A DNA stretch of 64,000 bases from Bacteroidota bacterium (GTDB lineage: Bacteria > Bacteroidota > Bacteroidia > Bacteroidales > VadinHA17). This document shows, piece by piece, positions 18,117 through 26,550 of the stretch (position 1 is the stretch's first letter; every line of letters begins with the position of its first letter). The DNA lies in assembly GCA_022561875.1 (NCBI GenBank), contig JADFQJ010000002.1, positions 1 through 64,000 on the forward strand, in the 5' to 3' direction. A model generated the notes under the pieces. That model worked only from the letters and a program-made list of their open reading frames with translations. It did no database searches and was not told where the DNA came from. Position numbers and translations under genes: made by a program.

Positions 18117-19454
18117 ATGAGAATCATTATAGGAGGAGCCGGGGAAGTAGGAACGCATCTTGCAAGGATTTTAAGTAATGAGAACCACGATATTGTGGTT
18201 ATCGATCCTGATGAGGATAAACTGCATTTAATTGACTCATCATTGGATGTCTTGACTATGCCGGGCTCAGCTACTTCAATTGAACTTTTAGAGGAAGCCG
18301 GGATAAAAAAGGCTGACTTGTTTATTGCTGTGGCGAATACGGAACACACCAATATTACGGCTGCTATTCTGGGGAAAAAACTGGGCGCTGATATAACTGT
18401 TGCCCGAATAGATAACAATGAGTTCCTGAAAGAAACAAACACTAAACTTTTTAAAAGTCTTGGAATTGATTACCTTATCTATCCGGAAAAGATAGCATCA
18501 CGAGAGATAATTGGATTGTTACATCAGACAGGAACAACTGATTTTATTGATTTTACAGGAGGAATGCTTTCTTTGTTCGTTCTGAAACTCGACGAAGATG
18601 CGCCTATTATAGGTAAGACCCTGCAGGAAGTGACCATGAATGAAGATGCCCTGAATTTTAGGGCAGTTGCCATAACCCGTAACGGAAAAACAATAATTCC
18701 GCGTGGTGATGATAAATTTAAGCTTAACGATACGGTATATGTTGTTTCAAACAAGGAAGGACTTAAAGATATTTTTAAATATTCCGGAAAAGAGCAATAT
18801 GGTATCAAAAACCTTATGATATTAGGAGGAAGCCGGATTGGTAAATTGACGGCTATTAATCTTGAAAATGAGTACCAGATTAAGTTGATTGAAATTGATA
18901 AAGCAAAAAGTATTCAGTTGGCAGACATTCTGGAAAACACTTTAGTGATTAATGGCGACGGACGTGATATTGATCTGCTTAATTCAGAAGGATTGCAGAA
19001 TATGGATGCCTTTATTGCAGTTACAGGTAATTCGGAAACAAATATCCTCTCTTGTCAGCTTGCCAGGAAAATGGGTGTGAAGAAAACTATTGCAGAGGTT
19101 GAAAATATGGAATATATCAATCTTGCAGAAAGCATCGGAATTGATACAATAATCAATAAGAAACTTATTACTGCCAGCCGGATATCCAGATTTACCATGA
19201 GCGCCCAGGTTTCTATGATCAAGTGCCTTATAGGTACTGATGCTGAAGTGCTTGAGTTCATTGTAAAACCGGGGTCAAGAATAACGAAAGGTCTACTGCG
19301 GGATATTAATTTTCCCAAAGATGCTCTGGTGGGAGGTATTATCAGGGGCAAAACAAGTTTTATCGCTACAGGTGCGACCAGTGTTGAAGCAAATGACCGG
19401 GTTGTTGTTTTTACTCTCCCTTCCGCAATACACAAAATTGAAAGTTTTTTCTAG
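18117..19454 (+). CDS. trkA: Trk potassium system regulatory NAD-binding protein
   Basis: Two RCK modules in tandem: Rossmann turn GAGEVGTHLA at residues 6-15 followed by a TrkA_C domain, then a second Rossmann turn LGGSRIGKLTA near 235 with a second TrkA_C. The protein gates the TrkH channel in response to NAD(H) and nucleotides. ATG 18117 is chosen over one 46 codons upstream because conserved TrkA begins MRIIIGGAGEVG; the protein is then 445 residues. trkH starts 12 bp after the stop, so the two form an operon. Confidence 0.95.
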   Translation: MRIIIGGAGEVGTHLARILSNENHDIVVIDPDEDKLHLIDSSLDVLTMPGSATSIELLEEAGIKKADLFIAVANTEHTNITAAILGKKLGADITVARIDNNEFLKETNTKLFKSLGIDYLIYPEKIASREIIGLLHQTGTTDFIDFTGGMLSLFVLKLDEDAPIIGKTLQEVTMNEDALNFRAVAITRNGKTIIPRGDDKFKLNDTVYVVSNKEGLKDIFKYSGKEQYGIKNLMILGGSRIGKLTAINLENEYQIKLIEIDKAKSIQLADILENTLVINGDGRDIDLLNSEGLQNMDAFIAVTGNSETNILSCQLARKMGVKKTIAEVENMEYINLAESIGIDTIINKKLITASRISRFTMSAQVSMIKCLIGTDAEVLEFIVKPGSRITKGLLRDINFPKDALVGGIIRGKTSFIATGATSVEANDRVVVFTLPSAIHKIESFF

Positions 19455-19466
19455 CTGAATTAAATC

Positions 19467-20915
19467 ATGATAAAATTCAGGATCATCGTTAAGGTGTTGG
19501 GATTGCTCCTTTTACTCGAGGGACTCTTCATGCTTTTTGCAATTCCTTTTTCTCTATATTATCATGATCCTGACCTGTTTCCAATACTTATATCTTCAGG
19601 GATCTCTATTCTGACTGGCGGGCTTGCCTGGATATTTTTCATTAAAGCGCCAGGTAGCTTTGGCCGGCGCGAAGGATATATAATTGTTACTTTTGCCTGG
19701 ATCATTTTTTCTTTTTTCGGCTGTCTGCCATTCGTGCTCAGCGGAGAGATCCCGAATTTTACTGATGCATTTTTTGAAACCATGTCAGGTTTCACAACTA
19801 CCGGCGCCACAATCCTTAATGATATTGAATCGATGTCTCACGGATTATTACTTTGGCGTAGTATGACACAGTGGATAGGGGGTATGGGAATTATTGTCCT
19901 GTCGCTTGCCATTCTGCCTATTCTGGGCATTGGAGGTATGCAATTATTTATTGCTGAAGTACCGGGTCCAACCCCGGATAAGCTTCATCCCAGGATTAAA
20001 GCTACTGCCACACGTCTTTGGGGTATTTATATAATTTTTACCGGTTTTGAGACTGTATTATTACTGTTCGGTGGTATGAACTTGTTTGATGCTATCTGTC
20101 ACTCATTTACAACCATGGCAACCGGCGGTTATTCAACAAAACAAGCCGGCATAGCATTTTATACCTCACCCTATATCCAATATGTTATTACATTTTTTAT
20201 GTTCCTGGCCGGAACCAACTTCACCCTCTCATACTTTGCACTTCACATGAAGTGGGGAAAAGTATGGAAGAATGAAGAATTTCGTTTCTATATTGGTCTG
20301 ATACTGAGTATTACCATCATTGTATCAATTGTTCTGTATTTCACTGAGAACTTATCTGTTGAAACATCATTCCGGAATGCAATATTTCAAGTGGTATCAA
20401 TTGTTACAACTACCGGGTATGTTACGGCTGATTATACTAAATGGGTACCGTTTTTATGGGTAATTATCTTTATGCTCATGTTCACCGGGGGGTCAGCAGG
20501 ATCAACGGGTGGAAGTATTAAGATGATGAGGATACTGTTATTGTTTAAGAACAGCTTGCTTGAATTGAAGAGAATGATCCATCCGAATGCTATTTTGCCT
20601 GTCAGGTTTAATCATCGTTCAGTTTCTTCACAGATCATCTCAAATGTGCTGGCTTTTATAATTTTTTATATGTTAATTACTGTTTTTGGAGTTATAATTA
20701 TCTCGTTTCTGGGCTATGATCTGAACACATCCCTTGGGGCTGTAGCAGCTACTCTTGGCAATATAGGTCCCGGGATAGGAGCAGTAGGACCGGCAGAAAA
20801 CTATTATCATTTCTCCGGTTTTGGTAAATGGTTCCTTTCATTCCTGATGTTGATGGGCCGACTTGAACTGTTTACTGTTATTGTAATTTTCGCACCATCA
20901 TTCTGGAAGAAGTAG
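19467..20915 (+). CDS. trkH: Trk potassium uptake channel subunit
   Basis: The 482-residue membrane protein has four pore-loop repeats with TrkH selectivity motifs: SGFTTTGATIL, ATGGYST, TTTGYVTAD and TLGNIGPGIG, plus the GGSAGSTGGS intramembrane loop. It carries K+ into the cell as a dimer with TrkA bound on the cytoplasmic face. Length is typical. It converges on the Sua5/YciO gene with a 21-bp gap. Confidence 0.96.
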   Translation: MIKFRIIVKVLGLLLLLEGLFMLFAIPFSLYYHDPDLFPILISSGISILTGGLAWIFFIKAPGSFGRREGYIIVTFAWIIFSFFGCLPFVLSGEIPNFTDAFFETMSGFTTTGATILNDIESMSHGLLLWRSMTQWIGGMGIIVLSLAILPILGIGGMQLFIAEVPGPTPDKLHPRIKATATRLWGIYIIFTGFETVLLLFGGMNLFDAICHSFTTMATGGYSTKQAGIAFYTSPYIQYVITFFMFLAGTNFTLSYFALHMKWGKVWKNEEFRFYIGLILSITIIVSIVLYFTENLSVETSFRNAIFQVVSIVTTTGYVTADYTKWVPFLWVIIFMLMFTGGSAGSTGGSIKMMRILLLFKNSLLELKRMIHPNAILPVRFNHRSVSSQIISNVLAFIIFYMLITVFGVIIISFLGYDLNTSLGAVAATLGNIGPGIGAVGPAENYYHFSGFGKWFLSFLMLMGRLELFTVIVIFAPSFWKK

Positions 20916-20936
20916 GATAATTAATAACACTTTTTT

Positions 20937-21551
20937 TCAACTCCTGATTTGCCCTAATCCTTCCCTGATCACCAACGGTTCATCCCCGGTGCAGTCAATT
21001 ACTGTCGATGCCTCATTTTTTCCAAAGCCGCCATCAATAACTATGTCAACCTTGTCCCTGTACTTTTCGAATATCAACTCAGGGTCGGTGGTATATTCAA
21101 TAACATCATCAGGGTCGTGGATTGAGGTTGTGAGAATTGGTCTGCCCAACCGGCGGACTATTTCAAAAACAATATTATTATCAGGTATCCTTATTCCAAT
21201 TGTTTTCTTTTTGGTTTTAAATATTTTCGGAACCTGGCTATTTGCATGCAGGATAAAAGTAAAAGGACCGGGGAGATTCTTTTTCATTAATTTGAAAACA
21301 TCGTTGCTAACTTGTTTTGTGTACTCGGAAAGATGGCTCAGATCATGAAAGATGACAGAGAAGTCGAATTTTGACGGATCTACTCCCTTGATACGTGCCA
21401 CTTTTTCAATGGCCCGGTGATTTTTCAGATCACACCCCATCCCATAAACGGTATCTGTAGGATATATAATAAGTCCGCCTTCATTGAGGATTTCTGCAAC
21501 TTTGTTCAAATGCTTTTCGCTGGGGTTATCTGCGTAGATCTTAATTAACAT
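20937..21551 (-). CDS. Sua5/YciO/YrdC family, probable threonylcarbamoyl-AMP synthase
   Basis: The 204-residue protein has YPTDTVYGMGCD near residue 31, KNLPGPFTFIL near 90 and ILTTSIH near 140. The family makes threonylcarbamoyl-AMP for the t6A tRNA modification. The last motif reads SIH where TsaC has SAN, closer to the YciO branch, so the exact reaction is less sure. Length is that of the one-domain form without the Sua5 extension. A word-like repeat array and the SRP RNA gene lie upstream on the same strand. Confidence 0.85.
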   Translation of the reverse strand: MLIKIYADNPSEKHLNKVAEILNEGGLIIYPTDTVYGMGCDLKNHRAIEKVARIKGVDPSKFDFSVIFHDLSHLSEYTKQVSNDVFKLMKKNLPGPFTFILHANSQVPKIFKTKKKTIGIRIPDNNIVFEIVRRLGRPILTTSIHDPDDVIEYTTDPELIFEKYRDKVDIVIDGGFGKNEASTVIDCTGDEPLVIREGLGQIRS

Positions 21552-21617
21552 ATTTTAATAATTATCCTGATCCATCGATTTAATTAAACAGGGGTATAAA
21601 ATTATTAAATTATTTTA

Positions 21618-21780
21618 ATTTTTAACTCTTAACCCGTAACTCATAACTCATAACTTTCTTAACCCGTAACTCATAACTCATAACTTTCTTAACCCGTAAC
21701 CCGTAACTCGTAACTCTCTTAACCCGTAACTCGTAACTCTCTTAACCCGTAACTCGTAACTCTTTTAACTCGAAACTCTT
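21618..21780. repeat. AACCCGTAACTC word-repeat array
   Basis: About 160 bp made only of variants of CTTAACCCGTAACTCGTAAC and CTTAACCCGTAACTCATAAC, repeated six or seven times with units of about 22-33 bp that differ by small changes. It begins right after the T-run of the SRP RNA gene. Short pieces of the same wording occur at 7013-7036 and 30403-30431. Confidence 0.8.
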
Positions 21781-21785
21781 AAAAA

Positions 21786-21888
21786 AAAGTGGGTAAGCTA
21801 CTTATATCGCACCGCTACAACCGCTTACCCTTGCTACCTTCCAGTCCTGGGGGAGTTCAGCAGGAGCTGGCCGTATAAGACTTACCCG
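21786..21888 (-). ncRNA. ffs: Signal recognition particle RNA (4.5S type)
   Basis: On the minus strand the core CCAGGACTGGAAGGTAGCAA, with the GGAA tetraloop and the asymmetric loop bound by Ffh, is flanked by long complementary arms. The 5' GGGTAAG (21887-21881) pairs with the 3' CTTACCC (21797-21791), closing the hairpin. Eight T (21788-21781) follow, as in an intrinsic terminator. The size, about 100 nt, fits the small bacterial SRP RNA. It guides nascent membrane and secreted proteins to the Sec translocon with Ffh and FtsY. Confidence 0.93.
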
Positions 21889-21891
21889 GTG

Positions 21892-21922
21892 CAAAATTAG
21901 TAACTTTTATTCATACTGCAAA
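21892..21922 (-). promoter_or_regulatory. Promoter of the SRP RNA gene
   Basis: TTTG (21922-21919), 19 bp, then TAATTTTG (21899-21892): an exact match to the Bacteroidetes consensus TTTG-N19-TAnnTTTG. The predicted start is about 4-6 bp further on, at the GGG that opens the RNA. Confidence 0.85.
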
Positions 21923-21970
21923 CCGATCCTGATTCTTAATGCCTCTTTATTGAAAATGTGCAGAAAAGTT

Positions 21971-21978
21971 TATATTTG
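21971..21978 (+). promoter_or_regulatory. Probable -7 box of the DUF4199 gene
   Basis: TATATTTG matches TAnnTTTG exactly, with ATTG 18 bp upstream as a weak -33. It is 27 bp before the ATG at 22005. It drives away from the ffs promoter. Confidence 0.5.
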
Positions 21979-22004
21979 TCAGGTATTACAAAAAACTCTT
22001 AATC

Positions 22005-22559
22005 ATGGAAAAGAAAGGTTCAGTTTGGCAGGCAACTTTAAATTCAGGCCTGATTCTTGGACTTGCACTCGTTATCTATACTCTTCTCTTGTATTTTTTT
22101 GATCAAACCTTAAATAAAACATTAGGCTATGTTTCTATCCTGATCATTATTATCGGTTTGATACTGGGCATCAAATCATTCCGTGATGATTTCAGAGGCG
22201 GTGTGATGTCGTATGGTCAGGGCATTGGTGCCGGAACTATAATTGGTTTATATGCCGGGATCATCATGGCAATATTCACCTTTTTGTTGTATAAAGTTAT
22301 CGATCCTGACCTCATAGGTAAATTGCTGACTTTTACTGAAGAAACATACCTTGAAAGTGGCAGAATGCCTGAAGAGATGATTGATCAGATGATGGAGCGA
22401 CAAAAGAAGTTTATGACACCATGGATAATGTCGATAGGCGCAATTATTAATTATGTGTTTTTCGGTGTCGTTGTCTCCCTGATCGCTTGTATTTTCCTGA
22501 AGAAAGAAGGCGACCCTTTTCAACAGGAAGCAGCAGAACTTGAAAAAAAAGCTGAGTAG
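22005..22559 (+). CDS. DUF4199 family membrane protein
   Basis: The 184-residue protein has four predicted membrane helices (about 15-33, 40-56, 74-98 and 138-162) with a soluble stretch of about 40 residues before the last helix (EETYLESGRMPEEMIDQMMERQKK). This pattern and the opening match DUF4199, a Bacteroidetes family of unknown role. The glycosyltransferase gene starts 18 bp later, so the pair is probably cotranscribed; the same pairing is common in related genomes. Confidence 0.8.
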   Translation: MEKKGSVWQATLNSGLILGLALVIYTLLLYFFDQTLNKTLGYVSILIIIIGLILGIKSFRDDFRGGVMSYGQGIGAGTIIGLYAGIIMAIFTFLLYKVIDPDLIGKLLTFTEETYLESGRMPEEMIDQMMERQKKFMTPWIMSIGAIINYVFFGVVVSLIACIFLKKEGDPFQQEAAELEKKAE

Positions 22560-22577
22560 CAGAGAATTAATTAGTTT

Positions 22578-23528
22578 ATGGATCTTACAGTAGTAGTTCC
22601 CCTTTTCAATGAGGAAGAATCACTTCCCGAATTGGTGAGTTGGGTTGAAAACGTGTGTGTCAGCCGGAAGCTTTCATTTGAGATGATATTAGTTGATGAT
22701 GGAAGCACTGATTCGTCATGGGCGGTTATTGAAAAGTTATCATCGGAAAAGGGTTTTATTCGTGGTATCAAATTCAGAAGAAACTATGGTAAATCAGCTG
22801 CTCTTCACAGTGGTTTCCGCTCTGCAAATGGAAACGTAGTTATTACTATGGACGCTGATTTACAGGACAGTCCTGATGAAATTCCAGGATTGTATAAGAT
22901 GATCATAGAGGAGGGGTACGATCTTGTTTCCGGCTGGAAAAAGAAAAGGTTCGATCCGTTTTCCAAAACCCTTCCAAGTAGATTTTTTAACAGGACAGCC
23001 CGGAGTGTTACCGGGATACCGTTGCATGATTTCAATTGTGGCTTGAAAGCATATAAGAAGGAAGTTATACAAAATATTGAAATTTTTGGTGAGATGCACA
23101 GGTACATTCCTGTTATTGCCAGGCAGGCAGGGTTTACGAAGATCGGAGAAAAAGTGGTGCAGCATCAAAAAAGGAAATATGGCGTTACAAAATTTGGAAT
23201 GAGTCGTTTTATAAAAGGATTTCTTGATCTGTTGACAATCGGTTTCTTTTCAAGGTACGGTAAGCGCCCCATGCACCTTTTTGGTACTCTGGGAACTCTG
23301 ATGTTCCTGATCGGATTTCTGGCAGCCGGATGGCTTGGCGGGGTGAGAATATATCAAACTGTAAATAACATTGCAGCCGGCAGGGTTACTGAAAGTCCAT
23401 ATTTCTTTCTTGCCCTTACGGCAATGATCCTTGGAACACAATTATTCCTGGCAGGATTCCTGGGTGAGCTTATTTCCCGGACATCCTCTCAACGCAATCA
23501 ATATCAGATAGAAAAAAAGATCAATTGA
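22578..23528 (+). CDS. Glycosyltransferase family 2, polyprenyl-phosphate type
   Basis: The 316-residue protein has a GT-A domain (VVPLFNEEES at the start, VDDGSTDSS near 39, MDADLQDSPDE near 94) followed by two C-terminal membrane helices (about 230-255 and 270-292). This is the layout of GtrB/DPM1-like enzymes, which transfer a sugar from a nucleotide to undecaprenyl phosphate. It converges on a broken nucleotidyltransferase whose frame overlaps its last 25 bases. Confidence 0.9.
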   Translation: MDLTVVVPLFNEEESLPELVSWVENVCVSRKLSFEMILVDDGSTDSSWAVIEKLSSEKGFIRGIKFRRNYGKSAALHSGFRSANGNVVITMDADLQDSPDEIPGLYKMIIEEGYDLVSGWKKKRFDPFSKTLPSRFFNRTARSVTGIPLHDFNCGLKAYKKEVIQNIEIFGEMHRYIPVIARQAGFTKIGEKVVQHQKRKYGVTKFGMSRFIKGFLDLLTIGFFSRYGKRPMHLFGTLGTLMFLIGFLAAGWLGGVRIYQTVNNIAAGRVTESPYFFLALTAMILGTQLFLAGFLGELISRTSSQRNQYQIEKKIN

Positions 23529-23653
23529 AAAGGCTTACCATGAATTGGAGCCATTGGTTTGGGAATGTCACTGAAAACACTCTTTAACCTGGTTTCGAGA
23601 CCACCTGCAAGTATAATTGCTTCTTCAATCAATACTGTTTTACTAAAGCCCAT
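23504..23653 (-). pseudogene. Remnant of a sugar-phosphate nucleotidyltransferase (N-terminus only)
   Basis: From an ATG at 23653, four bases after the upstream glycosyltransferase stop, the frame reads MGFSKTVLIEEAIILAGGLE then TRLKSVFSDIPKPMAPIHGKP before running into antisense GT2 sequence and a stop at 23504. This is the start of the HddC/WcbM/RfbA-like nucleotidyltransferases, whose consensus is LAGGLGTRL...PKPM.P..GKP. The Gly of LAGGLGTRL is Glu here, and the remaining 200 or so residues are gone. It was probably the next gene of a sugar operon. Confidence 0.8.
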
Positions 23654-23656
23654 TTT

Positions 23657-24817
23657 TCAGCACTTCTTATTATTATGCTGATTATTTATCGATTCAAAAA
23701 TCGTGTTAATTGTTTCAACCATGCGTGACCAGGAGAATTTTTTCTTTTCATTTTTTATATTTTCAATAAAATCCTTTGCACGGTTTTCTTTGAAGAATGT
23801 ATGAATTGCATTCGCGATGGCTGCCGGGTCCGGCTGAACTACATAACCAACCTTTCCGTCAGGAACAATTTCAGCTAATCCTCCTACATCAGTGACTACC
23901 ATTGGCTTATTGAAATGATACGCTATCTGTGTAACACCGCTCTGTGTGGCAGATTTGTAGGGCTGGACAACAAGGTCTGAAGCGCAAAAATAATTTCCAA
24001 CTTCGTTATCGGGAATAAAATCAGCTTTCAAAATTATACGGTCCCGGATTTGGAGCTGCTCAATAAGGTCATAGTAAGGATCAGGATTGGTGTAAAACTC
24101 GCCGGCAACAAGTACTTTTACAGGCAGATCTTTGACCTTCTTTTCAGCCATCGCTTTTAACAGGAGATCAAAACCCTTGTAATCCCGGATAAAACCAAAG
24201 AACAGTATGTATCGGTATTTATCATCCAGTCCGAGTTTGCTCAGTGCATCTTCTTTTGACAGGATATCACCAAAATTATCAAACAGGGGATGAGGAGACA
24301 GAGCTATTGGTTTTTTTGGGTCGATCTTTCGTATATCCTCCAAAACCGGTTTTGACATAGCAACATACGCGTCAATTGGTTTTACAAAATAGCGGTTGAA
24401 TAATTTATCACCGGGTCTTTTCTCATGCGGGATCATATTATCAACGATTGTAATAATACGGGTTTTTTTATTCCGTTTTATGATCCTGGCAATAGTGCCA
24501 AAACATGGAGCCATAAAGGGTATCCAATATCTGAAAATAACCAGGTCGGGATTCGGTTTTTTTATCAAATAACCTGACCGTATCCAGTTAAAAGGATTAA
24601 CAGAATTTATCGTTCGTTTTATGGAAAGATTTTCGGGGGCATCCCACGATGCGAACTGACTTTTTCCGGGAAATAAGAATCCCGGATACTGAAGCTTGAA
24701 TGTGTGTATGGTTACCTCGTCTCCGTTGTTCTTAAATTCAACAGCTAACCTTTCATTGTATGCAGCTAATCCGCCCCGGTAAGGGTAAGCCGTTCCTATG
24801 ATCACTATCTTCTTCAA
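23657..24817 (-). CDS. Glycosyltransferase family 4 (GT-B fold)
   Basis: The 386-residue protein begins with a Rossmann strand and glycine loop, IVIIGTAYPYRGGLAAYNE, and ends with a GT-B donor domain: ILFFGFIRDYKGFDLLL, then VQPYKSATQSGVTQIAYHF and a PVVVTDVGGLAEIV-like segment (PMVVTDVGGLAEIVPDG) that holds the nucleotide-sugar-binding E. It transfers a sugar to a lipid or glycan acceptor on the cytoplasmic side. The following gene on the strand is the nucleotidyltransferase remnant. Confidence 0.9.
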   Translation of the reverse strand: MKKIVIIGTAYPYRGGLAAYNERLAVEFKNNGDEVTIHTFKLQYPGFLFPGKSQFASWDAPENLSIKRTINSVNPFNWIRSGYLIKKPNPDLVIFRYWIPFMAPCFGTIARIIKRNKKTRIITIVDNMIPHEKRPGDKLFNRYFVKPIDAYVAMSKPVLEDIRKIDPKKPIALSPHPLFDNFGDILSKEDALSKLGLDDKYRYILFFGFIRDYKGFDLLLKAMAEKKVKDLPVKVLVAGEFYTNPDPYYDLIEQLQIRDRIILKADFIPDNEVGNYFCASDLVVQPYKSATQSGVTQIAYHFNKPMVVTDVGGLAEIVPDGKVGYVVQPDPAAIANAIHTFFKENRAKDFIENIKNEKKKFSWSRMVETINTIFESINNQHNNKKC

Positions 24818-24893
24818 AAAATTAGTAATTTATGCCGTAAATGTATAAATTTTGTTACAGTTTCTTGTTCGATTGTACTCAATATTAAAAGTT

Positions 24894-24952
24894 TGGAATG
24901 ATAAAATGATAGAATGATAAAATGAGTAAATGATAGAATGAGTAATTGACTA
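24894..24952. repeat. GATAGAATGATAAAATGA word repeat
   Basis: The spacer between the glycosyltransferase and miaA holds GGAATGATAAAATGATAGAA followed by ATGATAAAATGAGTAAATGATAG in loose tandem. It belongs to the same style as the other word-like arrays. No gene is present. Confidence 0.6.
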
Positions 24953-25015
24953 AATTTTAAAATATATTTTACATTTTTTTTGATTGCCAACTGCCGACTG
25001 ATTTGTTACTGCAGG

Positions 25016-25915
25016 CTAAGTTTTTTTGTGTATCAATTCAAGTATTTTATTTATATCAGAAGGTTCAAACCAGTGGATATTTTTATCTCTGTGGAACCAG
25101 GTAAGCTGACGCTTGGCATATCGCCTGGTATTACGTTTGATCAATTCAATCGATTTATCAAGACTGAAGTTCCCATCAAAATGGTCAAACAGTTCTTTGT
25201 ATCCTACGGTATTAAGAGAATTCAAGTTCCGGTATTGGTATAATTCCCTGGCTTCCTCCACAAGTCCGGCTTTTACCATCTTTTCTACCCGTTTGCAGAT
25301 CGTTTCATATAGTACTTCTCTTTCACTGTTCAATCCGATTTTTAACACCTTGAAATCCCGTTTTTTGTTTTTGTCGGTAAGAAAAGATGAGTATGGCTGC
25401 CCTGTTGAAAGGCAGATTTCCACTGCACGCTGAATGCGTTTGGGGTTTTTCAGGTCAACTTTCTTATATGATTCAGGATCGAGAAACCGAAGGTCATTTC
25501 TAAGACTGTTTACACCTTCGTTTATGAGTTTCTCCCGTACTCTGTTTCTTATTTCAGGATCAACATCAGGAATATCGTCAATACCCTCACAAACAGCATC
25601 AATATACAAACCGGAACCACCGGCCAATACAACCTTCTTTTTCGCCGTGAATATTTTTTTTAATAAGGATATCACCTCCCTTTCATATATACTCGCACTG
25701 TAATAATCGTGTATTGACTTATGTTGAATGAAATAGTGTTGAACCTGCTTCAATTGAGAAAGAGCAGGGATAGCAGTTCCAATATTAAGCTCCCTGAAAA
25801 TTTGTCTGGAATCTGCTGAGATAATGCATGTATCCAGTTCGGTTGCAACCTTAATTGCAATTTCAGTTTTTCCAATTCCAGTTGGTCCTAATATAACGAT
25901 CAGCAGGTTGGACAT
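25016..25915 (-). CDS. miaA: tRNA dimethylallyltransferase
   Basis: This 299-residue enzyme adds an isopentenyl group to A37 of tRNAs reading UNN codons. The P-loop GPTGIGKTE (about 9-17) binds the pyrophosphate donor, SADSRQIFRELNIGTA follows, and the C-terminal GYKELFDHFDG and NTRRYAKRQLTWF segments contact the tRNA. Length is normal. The pRiA4b-like gene lies 89 bp upstream. Confidence 0.96.
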   Translation of the reverse strand: MSNLLIVILGPTGIGKTEIAIKVATELDTCIISADSRQIFRELNIGTAIPALSQLKQVQHYFIQHKSIHDYYSASIYEREVISLLKKIFTAKKKVVLAGGSGLYIDAVCEGIDDIPDVDPEIRNRVREKLINEGVNSLRNDLRFLDPESYKKVDLKNPKRIQRAVEICLSTGQPYSSFLTDKNKKRDFKVLKIGLNSEREVLYETICKRVEKMVKAGLVEEARELYQYRNLNSLNTVGYKELFDHFDGNFSLDKSIELIKRNTRRYAKRQLTWFHRDKNIHWFEPSDINKILELIHKKT

Positions 25916-26004
25916 AATTTATTTCTTATGTCTTACAAAAATTCTTATAAGATTTTATGCAAAATAAAGAATTAATATTGTTTGTATCACAGGGAAGCCT
26001 CAGA

Positions 26005-26484
26005 TTAATACTTCAGGTCATCTTCAAAATCATTCAGATTATCCGGGATATCGGGATCAATGAAATTGTCTTCGATAAGTATCTGCCGGGGGATCTTTCC
26101 CAGAAACCTTTTATAATGAGGGTAAGAAATATTCTTCTCAGGGGGAGTGATGTTTAAAATTTCAATAAACAAAAATCTTTCAGAGAAAATATCATAAACA
26201 TAAATAAGCTTTTGCTTTTTTTTGTGGATCAATTTGCTCAGTTTTACTTTATGCATAACCATAGGGTCAGATTTATCATGCGGCCTCATATCCAGGAGAG
26301 AGATTTTTTGTTCTTTTTCCCATTTGTCATTGGTGATATAAAAAGAAGCCATCTGGCTTTTGTCATAACCCAGCTTACTTTGAATGGTAAAGTGAAGATC
26401 GAAGAACGACTGGTTGGAGTCCAATGTCATCTCAAGCAGGAAATCCTTCTCCTCATTTGATAATATTTTGAAATGAATAACCAT
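26005..26484 (-). CDS. Plasmid pRiA4b ORF-3-like protein
   Basis: The 159-residue protein resembles the PRiA4_ORF3 family: an opening strand, F.DLHFTIQ, a middle SFYITNDKWEKEQKISLLDM, and LIYVYDIFSERFLFIEI in place of the usual Y.YDFGD.W motif. The C-terminus is acidic. A homologue in this place near miaA is common in Bacteroidetes. Its function is not known. Confidence 0.75.
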   Translation of the reverse strand: MVIHFKILSNEEKDFLLEMTLDSNQSFFDLHFTIQSKLGYDKSQMASFYITNDKWEKEQKISLLDMRPHDKSDPMVMHKVKLSKLIHKKKQKLIYVYDIFSERFLFIEILNITPPEKNISYPHYKRFLGKIPRQILIEDNFIDPDIPDNLNDFEDDLKY

Positions 26485-26550
26485 CTTTTTCGATAATACC
26501 AGGATTATAGTTCTTTGAGAATCAGATACAAGTTACAATTTTTATTTCAA

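Noticed and set aside
21618-21780. CRISPR-like or telomere-like array
   Set aside because: Units vary in length and sequence and there are no unique spacers of constant size; no cas gene is present. It is a word-like repeat array.
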